Below the pieces are notes generated by a model. The model saw only the letters and a program-made list of their open reading frames with translations. It did no database searches and had not been told where the DNA came from. From Acanthornis magna (Eukaryota > Chordata > Aves > Passeriformes > Acanthizidae), in NCBI GenBank assembly GCA_036785705.1, contig JAWUZG010000139.1:124001-188000 (forward strand): DNA of 64,000 bases. Reading direction: 5' to 3'. Made by a program: the position numbers and the translations under genes. Below, in pieces: positions 26,490 to 38,655 of this stretch. The first letter of the stretch is position 1. Each line of letters begins with the position of its first letter.

Positions 26490-26553
26490 GAAAAAGAGGT
26501 CGCAAGCCTTTAACCAATGTGTTCAATAAGGTTCAGGTAAAAGAAGCTAGAAT
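26490..26553 (+). other. Weak exon candidate with an AT-hook-like translation (KRGRKP)
   Basis: A long pyrimidine-rich acceptor (TCATTTACTCTTCTGAATTTCAG) ends at 26489. Two donors follow: GTAAAA at 26537, giving a 47-bp exon, and the consensus-quality GTGAGT at 26554, giving a 64-bp exon. Only one frame is open. It reads KRGRKPLTNVFNKVQ, extended by VKEAR with the second donor. KRGRKP resembles the R-G-R core of AT-hook DNA-binding peptides, although a proline usually follows the second R directly or after one residue. I do not recognise the gene, and neither neighbouring side offers another convincing exon. It is best treated as a testable candidate. Confidence 0.2.
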
Positions 26554-29500
26554 GTGAGTAATGACATTATTTTTCTTAGAGCTGCATACTTCTGGTATTT
26601 GGCTTCTTCAGTAATGGCTACAACAACCCCTTAATTCTGTATTTCTTAGATGTTTAAACAGTTCTGCTTATTATATGAGGCTACTGAGTACCCAGTGCTG
26701 TGGCCCCCGCTGTCACTGTTAGCAGTCAGGTTACACCAGGGCTACTGACAATCATGAGGCTTGCAAGGTACTTATCAGTTCCATGCCACATGTGCAGGAA
26801 AAGGCTGAAGAATGAATCATAACCTGAATCTGTGCCCACTTTGCCAAAACAAGTTGTTGTAGCCAGTGGGAAGCCTCTTTTGGATGTTAAGTGACTTGTG
26901 CATTGCAAATGTTTTCCAGGACATAGAAGGAGGGAGTTGGGTTATAGATGGTGATGGACTTGCACAGAGTGGGCCTGGCTCCTGACCTCTATACTGAAAA
27001 GGCAGGGCCATAGCAAGGCTCATTTTCTCTTCTACTGTACTTCATCATTCAGTCAAAGCCTATTCCTGGGTCCTCCAAGTCTTCATCAGGTTTGGACGGC
27101 AGTCAAAGCTGAGCAAAAGTAGGGTTCCAGCACACATCTATAGGCCCAGCACTATACCTAAATTACCTATGTTTAATACCTTGTTTTTAAATGATGTTGT
27201 ATTGCTTCTTGCTATTGCACATATTTGACATATTTTTCTTAACATAACTTTGCAGTCTGTGGTTTACTATGAAAAATATTGAAATTGCCTGCTATCTAAA
27301 TTATCTGTCAAAATAACAACCTAAAACCAAGCTGAGCTTATTTTCCCAAACCTAAATAATAGAACTCCTAAAACCCTTCAAAACTATATACGCAGTATTT
27401 CAGAATCAGCTTGTAGAATGACTCCTGTGTCTGGACTATTATAGTTTCTAACATGCTGCTCTTGAAGATGCCGCAAAAAATTAAGTACTGATTTAGATTT
27501 TCTTGTTGTTATTCATGAATATGTGAGCCTGTAGTTGAAAGATGTTACAGTTAATCTCTGGATTTAGTCCTTTGCAGAAATAAAAAGTAGAAGGGACTCA
27601 GCATTATTAGGCTTGCTTATGCCAGATGACAAGTACTTGAGTGCTCCTGCACAGAAATAGGCTGCCAGATATGCTTTTAGATCTTCCTTTTCTAAAGAAT
27701 TGAGTGGACAGTGAATAAATATTTGAGGCAGCTCCTCTTTCTGTGTTTCAAAACATTCAGCAGAATAAAAGCATACTACTGGAAAATCTTTAGCCTCTTT
27801 AAATTCTAGATTAGATGCAACATTAGTAAGACTTTTTATTTAAACAAAGCAAGACAGATGCTATGTTATCTGGCAAGCAAGTTGCATTGAGCCTTTCTTA
27901 CAGTATTTTTTAAAAATAAAGTATGGGTGTGGAATTCCCATACTGGTCCCTCCCTTGTTCCTCATGTCTCCTTCCTCCCCCCAGAGTAATGCAATAACAT
28001 GCACTACTAAAGTTCGATAAAGTCTCCTAAATCCTGATCTTTAGTACTGGAAAAGGTAGGCTTATAATACACCAAATTCTAGACTGTCTTCAGTTACCTG
28101 GCACTGTATTTACCCAAGCTCACTTGACATGTCATTTGTATTTATTTTAAATACTTGTCTAATCTCTCTGCATTTGGAATCTCATGCTTTTCTCTGGAAA
28201 CTTAGAATTCGGAAGAAAACTTGTGGTTTCATTATGTTGTGTTATTTTTAATAATCTTTGTTCTTTCAACTAGGATCTCAAACTACCTCTTATACTGTCC
28301 TAATCTTTTGGCATATGTTATTGCTCTTTAAAATGAATCAGTTGGAATTTCTCCAAATAAATCTTCTCTCAGCTTCAGCTGGGGAAAGGAAGCATAGATG
28401 ATGAATTACCCATTTCAGTTGTATCGATGAGAAATTACCAATTTCAGACCTGAGCTCCTTCTTGAGCTCCTCCAAGGTGTGAGGCAGAGTCTGGAACACC
28501 ATCTGGTCAAAAGGTGTTCTCTTCTAGGGATAATAAATCTTTGGACTATTGGTATTTGGATTATTGCATCCTGATGTAATCAGTGCTGTTTGGGTAGTGT
28601 TTCATGTCATATCTTCCTCCAATTTTTGCTTTCTGAAACTGTGTCTTAATTATGATCCATGTTCTGAGACTGCTGAGTTACAGTCACACATTCATGCTGA
28701 AGTCACAGAAGAGCTCATATCAGTTGGGCGTTAACCCCATTTTGTCACCCAAAGAGCTTCAAGAGAAACAGAGATTTTGAGGCTGCTGGTCACACTGCAC
28801 CGATAACAAGTACACAATTCCCTGCACTACATGTGACTTTTGTAGGAAAGACAGGGGAAGAATTTGGTGTAAAATATTTTCACATTCTGAAGTTGACCTT
28901 CCTTATTTTTGTCATTGCCAATTGTATCTGTAGGCATACTACAGACATACCGCTTTCAAACTCTTCACTTGAGTTTAGAACTATTAATTTAATGAACTTA
29001 GGGTCCAAATATATTGTTTGGATATGTAGTGAAACATTTCATTCATGTTTCAGCTTTTTTTTCAGTCAGACCTTTCTGGCTATTATGTGCGATGAGAAGT
29101 ATAAAACTGCAGTTTACAAAAAGATAGTCTTCCAAATTTTGGACGTACTGAGATACTCATCTCTGCTAAAAGAAAATAAGTTCTGAGAAATTAGAGGGGA
29201 AAATATTTACCCAAGATGCACATCATAAATTCTACCACCTCAAATCATTGGATTTGTGGTGTTATTTCTCACAAAGTGTGGTGGATCTGCCTGTATAAGG
29301 CTAAGCTGTGCCACAATAACTCAACCCTATTAGAGAAAAAAAGACGAAGAGAAGATCATCACATTTTTATGACTGTCATGGACCTTATTTTTCAAGGGCT
29401 AAAGTCAAAAGCATTGTTGCATAACTGTTGCAGAGCTTTTTTTCAGAACTGACATTAAAGTTTACAAAGATGAGGATGAGCTGAGCTTTCACGAAACAGC

Positions 29501-30996
29501 TAAAGCTGTCAAATGTGTTGATATTTAGAGTAAACTTCTGCTCACCATGATGGGCCTTGCCTTATAGGTGGAATCTATTCTGTGGAATTTTGGATATTTT
29601 TAAGATAGATATCTATTTCAAAGCAGGTTGTTTGGACTCTTTTTGCAGTCAGAGGTTAAAACGTAAGCTGGGATGAACTACATCAAATCTAAACCAGACA
29701 GCCACTTTAAAATAAGATGACTCATGATCTAGAAAAGGCCATTTCTCTCTGGTGGTTCTAAAGAGAAATAGAACAGCTCTCTGGGATGTATGTCTAGAAT
29801 TTGCTTGACTCACCTTAGCCTGGATTATTAATTACTCATGTTAATTCCACATGTGTGTGTGTGACTTTGATGAAAAAAGCCCCAATTAGAGGTTTTCTTG
29901 TGTATTTGATCTGTAACTGTAGCTTTGATCTGCTTTTGTTTCATTGCCAGACAGTGAATACTATACAGCCAGCTACTCATCTATGAAAATTCTGATGTTT
30001 CATTTTTTGTCAGTCCCGTGATCTGTAGTTTGAAATAAGCAATGAGAAGTAAGAAATTAGATAATGTTACCAAACCAAGTGCTCAGAATTTACTGCCAGT
30101 GATTGAATCACTGATCCAGTTGGTTCATTTATGTTCTTGTGTTCACATCTTGGGCATATATATTCAAGGGTTGCTGTTCAGATAATTTTGGTTTTTGGCT
30201 TTGTAATACTTGTAGCACATAATCTGGGTTGTCCACACTGTGTGCTTCACATGAGAGTAAGAACACTGGAGCTCATTTCTACCTCAGTTTCCTCTCATTT
30301 GTTGTTTGTATTATAATTTCTGTTTTCTCCCCACTGTTTGGATGCATCACGACCCTTAAATTTTTAATTTTAATTTGCTTTAACTACTTTTTAAATGGTT
30401 TTGAGAACTTGCACTATTTTATTTTTTTGCTTTTTAACTTTGGTCCTGGGTTTCCCCATCTTGTTCTTAAATTCCACACTGTAGTATCTGACTTTGGTCT
30501 AGAAAGTGTGTGGTTATGATCAACCCGGGCATCAAGGGCTATGGTAGCGAATTTTTGGTCTCTAATGGGTCTACCCAGTTGTTTTCCTGTCTGGAAGAAG
30601 AAAACATCACAGTTAAATATCCTGCATGACACTGAAGCAAAGAGCTAAAAAGAAATGAAGAGAGCTATCCCCAGCTGCTCAATGAATTTGCATACAAAGG
30701 TTTATACATTTTCCCTCTTCAGCAGGTCTAGAGTCAGCTAGAAAGAAAAGTAAACCTAATTAAAAACACCCTTTTTTCCAGGGCTACTCTCTGGCAGAGT
30801 TTCCTTGAGACACAGGAAATTGTGCTCTCATCAGTTGGGCTCCAAAACCAGACAAAATCGGTCTTCAGGACAAACCTGTCAGCATGAGAACTGCTGAAAG
30901 TTTCTGGTTTTCTGTGTTGGTAGAACACCACCTTTTAGAGGGCCACTCACCTTTGTGTGACTAGAACAGAAATGTCAAACAGGCCCCTATTCTCCT

Positions 30997-31122
30997 AAAA
31001 AAAAAAAAAAAACAAAAAACCACACAAAAAATCCAAACAAACAAACAAGCAAACAAACAAAAACAACAACAAACAAACAAACAAACAAACAAAAAAACCC
31101 AAAGCAAAAAAAAACCACCAAA
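30997..31122. repeat. A/C-rich low-complexity tract, (AAAC)n-like
   Basis: An A-run of 16 followed by irregular AAAC, AAACAAAC and AAACC units fills about 125 bp with almost no G or T on the plus strand. Similar strand-biased tracts occur at 32509-32629 (G/T on plus) and 51952-52105 (A/C on plus). Open frames across it, for example a K/V/L/F-repetitive reading on the minus strand, are composition artefacts. Confidence 0.95.
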
Positions 31123-31129
31123 CTGTCAC

Positions 31130-32120
31130 AGTGGAATTCTTACAACGGAAAGGATTGTTCTCACATTTCAGATTATGACTGCTCACTTCCCTGGAGGCCA
31201 GACAGAAAAACTCAAGGTTTCTTCATCTCCCTGTCTGAGTGGCTGGCAGGGCAGCTGCCTGAAGCACCAGTTGGAGTTGAGTTCTGTGTGTCACTGTTGA
31301 TGTTTTGGGAGCAATGCTGGACTTGGCAGGGGCTGTGCTTCAGCTTTTGTTCATGTCATGGCTTTGCACACTGAAGCCATTCACAGAATGACTTCATACT
31401 CGCATCCAAAGGAGAAGGGCATACTCACTTGGATATCAGAAGGATACTCACTTGTGTCTCTTCGACTTTGAAATGTGCCACTAGTGTGTACACGTGCAAC
31501 ATTTTCTCCTGTTACAGTTCTGTTGAAGGGTTTGATCTCATCTCGGACCTCTTTGGCTGAGAGAAAGGTCCCCTCTGTGCCCCTTTTCTGACTGTATGAA
31601 GGGAAGGTGGCTGGCAGCATGCCTTCTGCATTTACTGCTAGGACAGAATCTCCCCTGGTGCCAGCACACATCCCTCCTGTGAGCTCCATATGGCCCCACA
31701 TCTCAAAGGAACACTTAGAGGTCAGCAGCATATCTTTTACCTTGGAGCTTACCTTTATTGTTACAGTCCCATCCTGACACCTTCTGGGCAGGAGCCTTTG
31801 TGTGGGTATGAACTCAGCAGCTTGAGTTGTCAGTTCCCCTGTAAAATCCCTCAGCTACAGGAGGGGTGAGAGGGAATATGTTTAGAGAAGAAATTTGCCA
31901 TATTTGCATGATGTTAGTAACCCAAACAGCTACGCAGGAGTCATTCTACTTAATTTGAGAAAAAAAAAATCTCCATCCTGTGTGTCACCAAATATTTCAC
32001 AGAAATTGATAAAGAATAATTTAACTAAGAAACACTGTCAGTGCAGCTGAAATTTGAAATTCTGAACTTGTGAGATGTGGTGGTTCATAACATTGTGGTC
32101 TTATTCTCACCAATGTGCCC
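31130..32120. other. Single-copy DNA between low-complexity tracts, no gene recognised
   Basis: The segment is slightly GC-richer than average. A 116-codon open frame lies on the minus strand (31381-31731), but its translation suggests no family, has no recognisable domain, and shows no convincing splice context. No repeat family was recognised. Confidence 0.5.
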
Positions 32121-32123
32121 AGG

Positions 32124-32163
32124 CACACACACATACACACACACACAAATATACACACACACA
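32124..32163. repeat. AC/GT dinucleotide microsatellite, interrupted
   Basis: About 40 bp of CA repeats interrupted by ATAC and AAATAT. It lies about 350 bp left of the G/T-rich tract. Interrupted CA arrays are common in vertebrate intergenic DNA. Confidence 0.95.
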
Positions 32164-32508
32164 TCCACCCATGTCCACATGTGCTCAAAATTGCCTGGAA
32201 TAAGACGTATTTACAGAAAATACTTGCCTGTAGGGTTGTTGTGGTAGGATTCACACCCCATACTTTATACCTGAGAGTGGGCTGTTTACAACCTTTGCTA
32301 AACATAACAGCATTTTAAGGAAGGAGTTTGCAGGAACATTTGGCTTTCCATCCCCCAGTGGATCGCACTTTGACCCTTTTTTGAACATTTTTCATATATG
32401 GCACAATTGCTAAAATCCCAGTTGTTTCCTATTTACTTGATTGTAGAAGTTTGTTATGTACATATGTTTTTTGATTCAGATGGCATGATAAGGGCTGGTT
32501 TAAATAAC

Positions 32509-32629
32509 GGTTTGTTTGTTTTGTTTTTTGGTGCGGGGGTTTTTTTGTTGTTTGTTTTGGGGGGGTTTTTGTTGTTGGGGGGGTTGGGGGTTTTTTTTGT
32601 TTGTTTGTTAGTTTGGTTTTTTTCTTGTT
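32509..32629 (+). repeat. G/T-rich low-complexity tract with four G-runs (G-quadruplex-capable)
   Basis: The plus strand is almost purely G and T over about 120 bp. G-runs of 5, 7, 7 and 5 lie at 32535-32539, 32559-32565, 32577-32583 and 32586-32590. The first loop is long (19 nt) and the others are 11 and 2 nt, so intramolecular folding is possible but loop lengths disfavour it. The hydrophobic L/F/G/V reading frame across it is an artefact of composition. Confidence 0.9.
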
Positions 32630-33136
32630 AATAGAAATTATCTCCTTTAAGGAGTTTTATGGCTAACAGCAATGTCACCTTTGTTTAGCGTATTTGGGGG
32701 GCTCATTCCTTGTTCAGATGCCTAGAAGGCCTCAGCACAGAAAAAATGTTGCCTAATCTTTAACATAACTCAGAAGTCTTGCTGAGAAGTTGAAACAGGA
32801 TTAGAAAACTCAGTGTCTGATCCTTTGAGGACTGCTGCTTCAAAGGAGCTATACAAAGCTGCACAAAAAAAAGGAGTGAATGAACAAGATTGAGCCCTTT
32901 GAAATATTTACTGTTCAATGAATTTGGAGAGGAAGGCAGAATATGATGAGGCCTTCCCACTCCTGAAAGGTGATAGTATCCTCTTGTTTTATTAATAGGA
33001 AAAGTATGATATTACTACTTTGACATTTCTTTTGTTTGGCAGAACCTGGAGACACTGATTTAAGTATTATACCATATATCTATACATACATATGCAAGTG
33101 GTAGAAAAAAACTTAAAAGTTCCATTTATTACTCAC

Positions 33137-33335
33137 TATTATCTTCTTTTTTTTCCCCCCGGAGTACTTCCATTCCCTGTAAAACACATCCAGTAACTGG
33201 ATCAATAGCCATCATATATAAAACACTAATCATTAAGAATAATTCTTTTACATGGTTTACACTATCGCTCAATGTCCTGGTAGCAGTTCCTCTCAATTTC
33301 AAAGCAGTTGTCGAGCTTGAATTCTTGTTTTGGCT
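33137..33335 (-). other. Exon candidate, 199 bp, minus strand, unknown product
   Basis: On the minus strand a pyrimidine-containing acceptor (CATCTCCATCTGTTGCAG) precedes 33335. A consensus donor GTGAGT (plus 33131-33136) follows 33137. The 199 bp between are open in one frame for 66 codons, beginning SQNKNSSSTTALKLRG, passing through SDSVNHVKELFLM and AIDPVTGCVLQGMEVLRG, and ending EKKEDN. The composition looks more like a globular protein than most random frames here, and it holds several CpGs. I recognise no family. A frame of this length is not rare by chance in 64 kb, so the support is the coincidence of frame, acceptor and strong donor. Confidence 0.22.
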
Positions 33336-33509
33336 CTGCAACAGATGGAGATGTGCGTGTCCTGATGAAAATTCAGACTTGGAAGGGAACTGTTCCCCTA
33401 TCACACAGTGTGTACCAAGCCTGTGCCTGAATTTATTTACCCAGCCACTATTTGCAAACAATTATGTGTTTCTCTGGTTTCCTCCAGTTTCTCAGCTTCT
33501 TCTCTCAAA

Positions 33510-33533
33510 TTTTTTTTTTTTTTTTTTTTTTTT
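33510..33533. repeat. Poly-T run of 24
   Basis: An uninterrupted run of 24 T. On the minus strand it would be a poly-A tail, but no retrocopy, LINE or SINE sequence was recognised beside it, and no flanking direct repeat was noted. It is best read as a mononucleotide microsatellite. Confidence 0.95.
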
Positions 33534-34616
33534 GGAAACACAGGCTTCAGGTTTTTGTTGATAAACTTGAATGTTTTCATTTTATATTTCCTTATGCTCA
33601 TCTTCTGAAAGCATCTTAAAAGATCACCTGATCCATAGAGTAAACTATAATTTCATTAAAATGGGTAGACTTCAGGTGACAATATGATCCATCGAGATAA
33701 TATCATCCAAAGGACACAGCACAGCACGCCTTAGAAGCCTAGGGGCTCAGACTTTGTTATCCATGCGGTGTTGTGTTTATATGAGCTCCTAAATGCAAGG
33801 AAAACTTTTCAACCATAAACCAAACATAGCTTTTCATATTTTATTTGGCAACTTCATTGGCGAGTTGCTGTATGGAGCCAGTAAAACTCAACGTGGAGGA
33901 ACAACTTTTGCCATCTCAGCTTGAGAATGAGGATCCCAGTAACCAGGCATATGCCCTTCCTGTGTGCATGGTATTGTGTTTTTAATTGCATTTAGTGCAA
34001 AGGTTAATAAGAGCTTGCTAATAGATTTAGGAAAAATAATTGTTGAAAACAAAACCCAGTCCCGAGTCAAAAGTTCATTGGTTTTGAGAGGATTGTAAAA
34101 ATATTTCAGGGGAGGCCTTAAATTCTTCAGTGGATTGCTATTTATCTATGGTCATGCACATGCTAAATAATGATATTAAATAAATTACTCTCCTGTTGTG
34201 TTTTATAATAGAGCAAAGCCTTCCAGCTATATAAACAACACTTTATTTTTCCAGCATTATGGAATAAAATGGAGAGATGGCCTTGTGGGTTGACTATTTG
34301 AGGTTCATGACTGAACAGCAATTTCCAAAGCTAAGCCTAACTGTGATGATAAGTTATGCCTTTTGTAATGCTCCCTCATGCAAATTAAGGCATCTTTTGA
34401 GCAACCTGTGCACATTACATTTCATATTTGGTAAATCTTATGCATTTCCCATCATGTTGGAAGGAACTGCCAGTGTTTTAAAAAAGCAATTTATTTTGTT
34501 GTCTTTGAAGTAGCTGATGCATTAGTAACCCTGCCACCTTTGAAATTAAACAGGATTTTGTCTGCAGTTGGAACACTCTGAAGTGTTCTTCTATTTTTAA
34601 ATCTCATATGCGTATT

Positions 34617-34760
34617 TGAAATGCCTTCAGCTCTCCTGCAGATGGGTTTTTTTTAATGATTGCTGTTGTCTCTAAATGGGTCTTGGCATTTTTATTCAGT
34701 TTGTGATGAAGCAATTATTTTTGCTAATTGAATGTACAGGGAATGACTTGAGACAGGGAG
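34617..34760. promoter_or_regulatory. Candidate conserved non-coding element
   Basis: A repeat-free block with balanced composition and homeodomain-type cores, including GAAGCAATTATTTTTGC and TGCTAATTGAATG near 34710-34735. Upstream lies the GGTCTTGGCATTTTTATTCAG stretch, split by no stops of interest. It has no open frame across its length. The call rests on composition only. Confidence 0.22.
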
Positions 34761-37700
34761 CAAACAACATCACATAGTCATGGGTGCTTTAGAACTAAGG
34801 TCATCCAAAATACAGCATAGCAGCCTTTGTATTTCATCTTCTAACTCTCCCAATAGATGAGTAAATTTAATGTCTCTGACTCCAAGGCTTTATTACTTCC
34901 TCAAGTAGAAGAGAAATATTCACTTTACATGTGTACAGCTTGCAAAAGAAGTGTCCTAAGTGATGTTTGCCAAAGGACATTGGTGTTGGTACACTGCGTG
35001 TTATCATTAACTGCTCAAGTACTACACTGGTGAGTATAAATAACAGGAAGATAGATGTGCTGTCAGATTCTTCTGACTACCTGAGATATTTCGGCACAGA
35101 ATCAGAGCAGTGGAAGGAGAGACAGCTTTGAGCCAGACCTGCAGGTCTCAGATGCTTGCAACAACAGTAGATATTTGTGCATGCTGGGAAGATAGAAATG
35201 TTCCAGTAATTTCTCTCCCAGTCCCTTGCTGACTATAGCTTAGAGCAGTGTAAAAAGTACCTTACTGTCACTTCTTCAGTGTTGATCATCACCAAACATG
35301 ACAATAAATAAGTTTCAGGCTAAATCAGCCATCTAATTCCTTCAAACAGTCTTCAAAACATACTGCTTTCTACTGAACTGTATTGATAGGAAAAACTAAA
35401 GAAAGAAGGAAGCTTACTAAATGCACAGCAATTGAGCAGTGGGATAAGAATGCTTTGGGAGAGGATGAAGTTAACAAGAGAAAACTGAGCTACATTTTAG
35501 AGAGCTATTGCTCACTGAGAGCTCTGTTCAATGCACATCTGTTGCCAAGAAAGGAAATCAAACTAGGCTTACTGAGAGTGGCAAAATAAGTAATATTTGA
35601 AAATACCATATGGATAACATTAGTCACTTGGTCCTGGACAAGGTGAACTATGAGGTTAATCTAGTATGGCAAATCCCATTGATAATGTTGGCATGTGCTC
35701 CACAAAATTGGCTGCCCAGGGAACAAGGGAAACATTGTTTTTTTACTGTGTGACACAGGAGACCTAAAGCAGTCAAAAATCCAGTTACTGGAAGATAGTA
35801 CACACCAGACAGGAGGTATTTGCTAAAATTACACATGCTGGACATTGCTGCCCTAATTTCCCTGTATAATTGCTGAATTTGTATTGTAGCGTATGCATCA
35901 CTAAATTTCCTAAAACTGCGAAGCAATTTGATCAGCTCTGTTGAGGAGTTTTTATGTGTCAAACCTTGTAAAGTACTGTTTGTGAAAGAACCATGAAAGA
36001 GAAAGCCACAGAATCCCTTTAAAATATGTCAAACAAATCAAGCAAGGACAAAAATCAGGTGACAGAAATTGCATTTCTTTTTGTGAACAGGAAAAAAGGA
36101 ATTTTGCTGTAAGCTAGGCCATGCTTTTCCATCACTTAGCACCATTAATGCTGCACTAACATAGCCTAATCCTTTTTGTCAATGTATTTCTGTTAATTTG
36201 ACAGCCTTTGGTAACATTCACATCTCTCTTGGGATGTTAATATATCCTGGGTTGAAGTGAATAGAGTGTGAAATCATGGTTTATAGCTCATTTTGAAATT
36301 ATTTTCTTCTTCAGAAGATTAGAGAAACCCATATGCATGGTTCAAACTCTCCCCTACCCATGTGATGGGGAATGGAATAAACAAATAAATATTGGTCAGC
36401 GTCCTTGCAGCACGCTGTTGCACTATGTCTGGCCTTGGGAGAGCTGTATTAATTCCACTGCAGTGCTCTGTCAGAGGAGTAATCCTCCACTCAGAGTCAG
36501 GTGAAGTTTCCCTAGAGCTGTGGCACAGTGGATCTGCCACCTACCTGTGGATGTTGGCGAGCTCCCAAATACTTTGGAGTTGAGTATGTGTGTCTAAGAG
36601 CCACTTTGAAAACATCAGGGCTAAAGATGTGGACAAGTCATTGTGCTTTTAAATAAGACATTATGGTCAGTGGTTTTTTTGTCTTCCATGTGATAATCAT
36701 GGTCTTGTTAGATTTCCACATTCCCATGGGAATGAAGTTAGGATGTGCACAGAAATACTGCCGTTCATTTTGTATTCTTTCCAGTGCGCTTTTCATCTAC
36801 ACATCATGGAGCAGAAAATGAGAGGCTTGCACTCCCCTAATTCTCACAGGGGATCATTAGGATTCCCCACTGTTGTCTAATCATGTGCTGTCCCATTGAT
36901 GTGTAGTCAATTGCTGGGTAATTGTGTTTTGTGGAGTAGATCTCGCTTGAGTAAAGCAGTGTGTTGGCTTTAGTTCCGGGAAACTGGTATGGATTTTTAA
37001 GCTCTTAAATGAACAACAGATCATTCTGTGCTCCACAATGTATAAGCACAAAGTATGGAGGGAATAAGTAATGGAGAAAGGAACATTTAAAATTTATGTT
37101 TGCAGGTGGACTTGTGTGTGGAAGAAGTATCTCACATGCATGGCAAATCAGCTTATTTTTAATTTTTGAAATGCTGGAAGGAGTTTGTGAATAAGACTGC
37201 CAGTGGGGCTGCCTTAGCCACTGGAATATGCCTGTCATAACACACTGGGTTGAAGTTCCTGCTGTGAACTGGGGAGCTGTGAGGCCTGAGCAACACCAGG
37301 GAGAGTAAATGAGTGGTGTGGAGGAAAAAAGTTGTCTTCAAACTCTTTTTTTATTGTGTGCTCCTCATGCTCTGAGCTGCAGTCGTTAGCCCACTGTGGG
37401 TGAATGGAGTAGAGTTCCAGCTGAAGCCGTGCTGTGTACCCAAGCTTCTTTGGTCTGGATAATATTGCTGAGTGTTTTCTGCAAGTTGAGGGAATGCAGG
37501 GCCCCGCAGTCTAATATTCAGGTATATATTAGGAAAAGAATCCCTTGGCACCAGGGCAGTTATGGCGAGCCCCATGATGTCTCATGGGCATAGGCCATTA
37601 TTTATTAAACAAAACTTATAAAACAAAATCTCTTCCCCACAAAGTTATAGATGGGCAGGGTGGAGGGAAAACTGACTCCTTTCACAGAAGTACCAAATTC

Positions 37701-38608
37701 ACTGAATTCACCACATCAACTTCATTTTGTACGGTCTAGCTGGTTGGCCCAGAAAGTGCTTCTGTCTTTGAGGGTTTCTGCAGGTGGGGGTCGTGCCTGT
37801 CCCAGGCAGCCAGTGGGGTCATCTGCTGGGGGGGACACTTTGGGCTGTCTGGCCTGGCTTGGCTTTTGCTTTGTTGCCACCTCTGTGGGGTACACTAGGC
37901 TATTTTCAAGCTAGTGGTATTATTAGGCTAAATGACTTTAAACCAGGAACCTTCATGAGTGTGTGGGTGCTGCAGGGCAGTGTTGATCAGCCTCGGTGTG
38001 AAACTGAGAGCAGCAGCACAGGAAAGGTTACTTAATGTTATTTTATGGCAGCACATACGTTTTGCAAATGGCTGTTTTGAAGGTCAGCCTTTTGCACGTG
38101 CTGCTTTTCCCAGTTGCCTGTCTGCCTTCAGCTCACAGCCAGGCTGGCCATGGTTATTACCTTACAGTCATTTTTTGAGTTGCATTTGAGATGAAGATAA
38201 GAGGTAGGGCAGATTATCGGTGATAGCTGATGAGGTTGTTATGATGAGACATTAGCTAGGGATGGGAGAAAAGGGAGAAAATAATAATGTGTTTGCTTTC
38301 CTGTGTGATAATGGTGTGGCAGTTTCTGTTTGTGCACATACAACGCCAGTAACTCCGTGTGTTGAGAACCACGAACAGAAGGTTATAAAGGCTGCAGAGC
38401 AGTTCCAGCTGCTGTTTTATGCAGATGCACCACAGTATGAAATGATGAAATTTGCTTGTAGCAAGTTTTGCTTCCTCTTATTTTATTACATTTTGTATAC
38501 TAATGTGTTCTATCATAAAACTCCATTTTCACTGACCCATAGATTTTTTTAATATGCACCAGCTCTCTCAGACAAGGCAGACACAATTTTTCTTAACATA
38601 TTTTTCAG

Positions 38609-38655
38609 CAAGACCAAGGAAAAAGAGTGAATTATGATGAATTTTGTATAAAAAG
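38609..38655 (+). other. Weak exon candidate with a partial EF-hand-like translation
   Basis: A good acceptor (TTCTTAACATATTTTTCAG, with a branch-point-like TTAAC) ends at 38608. A weaker GTACAT donor starts at 38656. The 47 bp between read QDQGKRVNYDEFCIK. The string D-x-G-x-x-V-N-Y-D-E-F resembles the second half of an EF-hand calcium loop (hydrophobic residue at loop position 8, Glu at 12, then Phe). However, position 6 is Lys rather than the usual Gly, and the first half of the loop would have to come from another exon that I cannot find. Chance is a serious alternative at this length. Confidence 0.12.

Larger units (their letters stand above)
23810..30990. other. Single-copy non-coding DNA, no gene recognised
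   Basis: AT-rich sequence, with the longest open frame about 117 codons (28833-29186, plus) and no recognisable product. It holds two short perfect hairpins (24829-24848 and 25770-25803) and one weak exon candidate (26490-26553), listed separately. No transposon was recognised in this 7-kb stretch. Confidence 0.6.

Noticed and set aside
33510..33533. Poly-A tail of a minus-strand retrocopy
   Set aside because: No gene-like, LINE or SINE sequence and no target duplication is visible beside the T-run.
37640..38170. GC-richer island as a coding exon cluster
   Set aside because: Several short frames overlap in different phases with no splice pattern or recognisable protein; it may be an unrecognised repeat.
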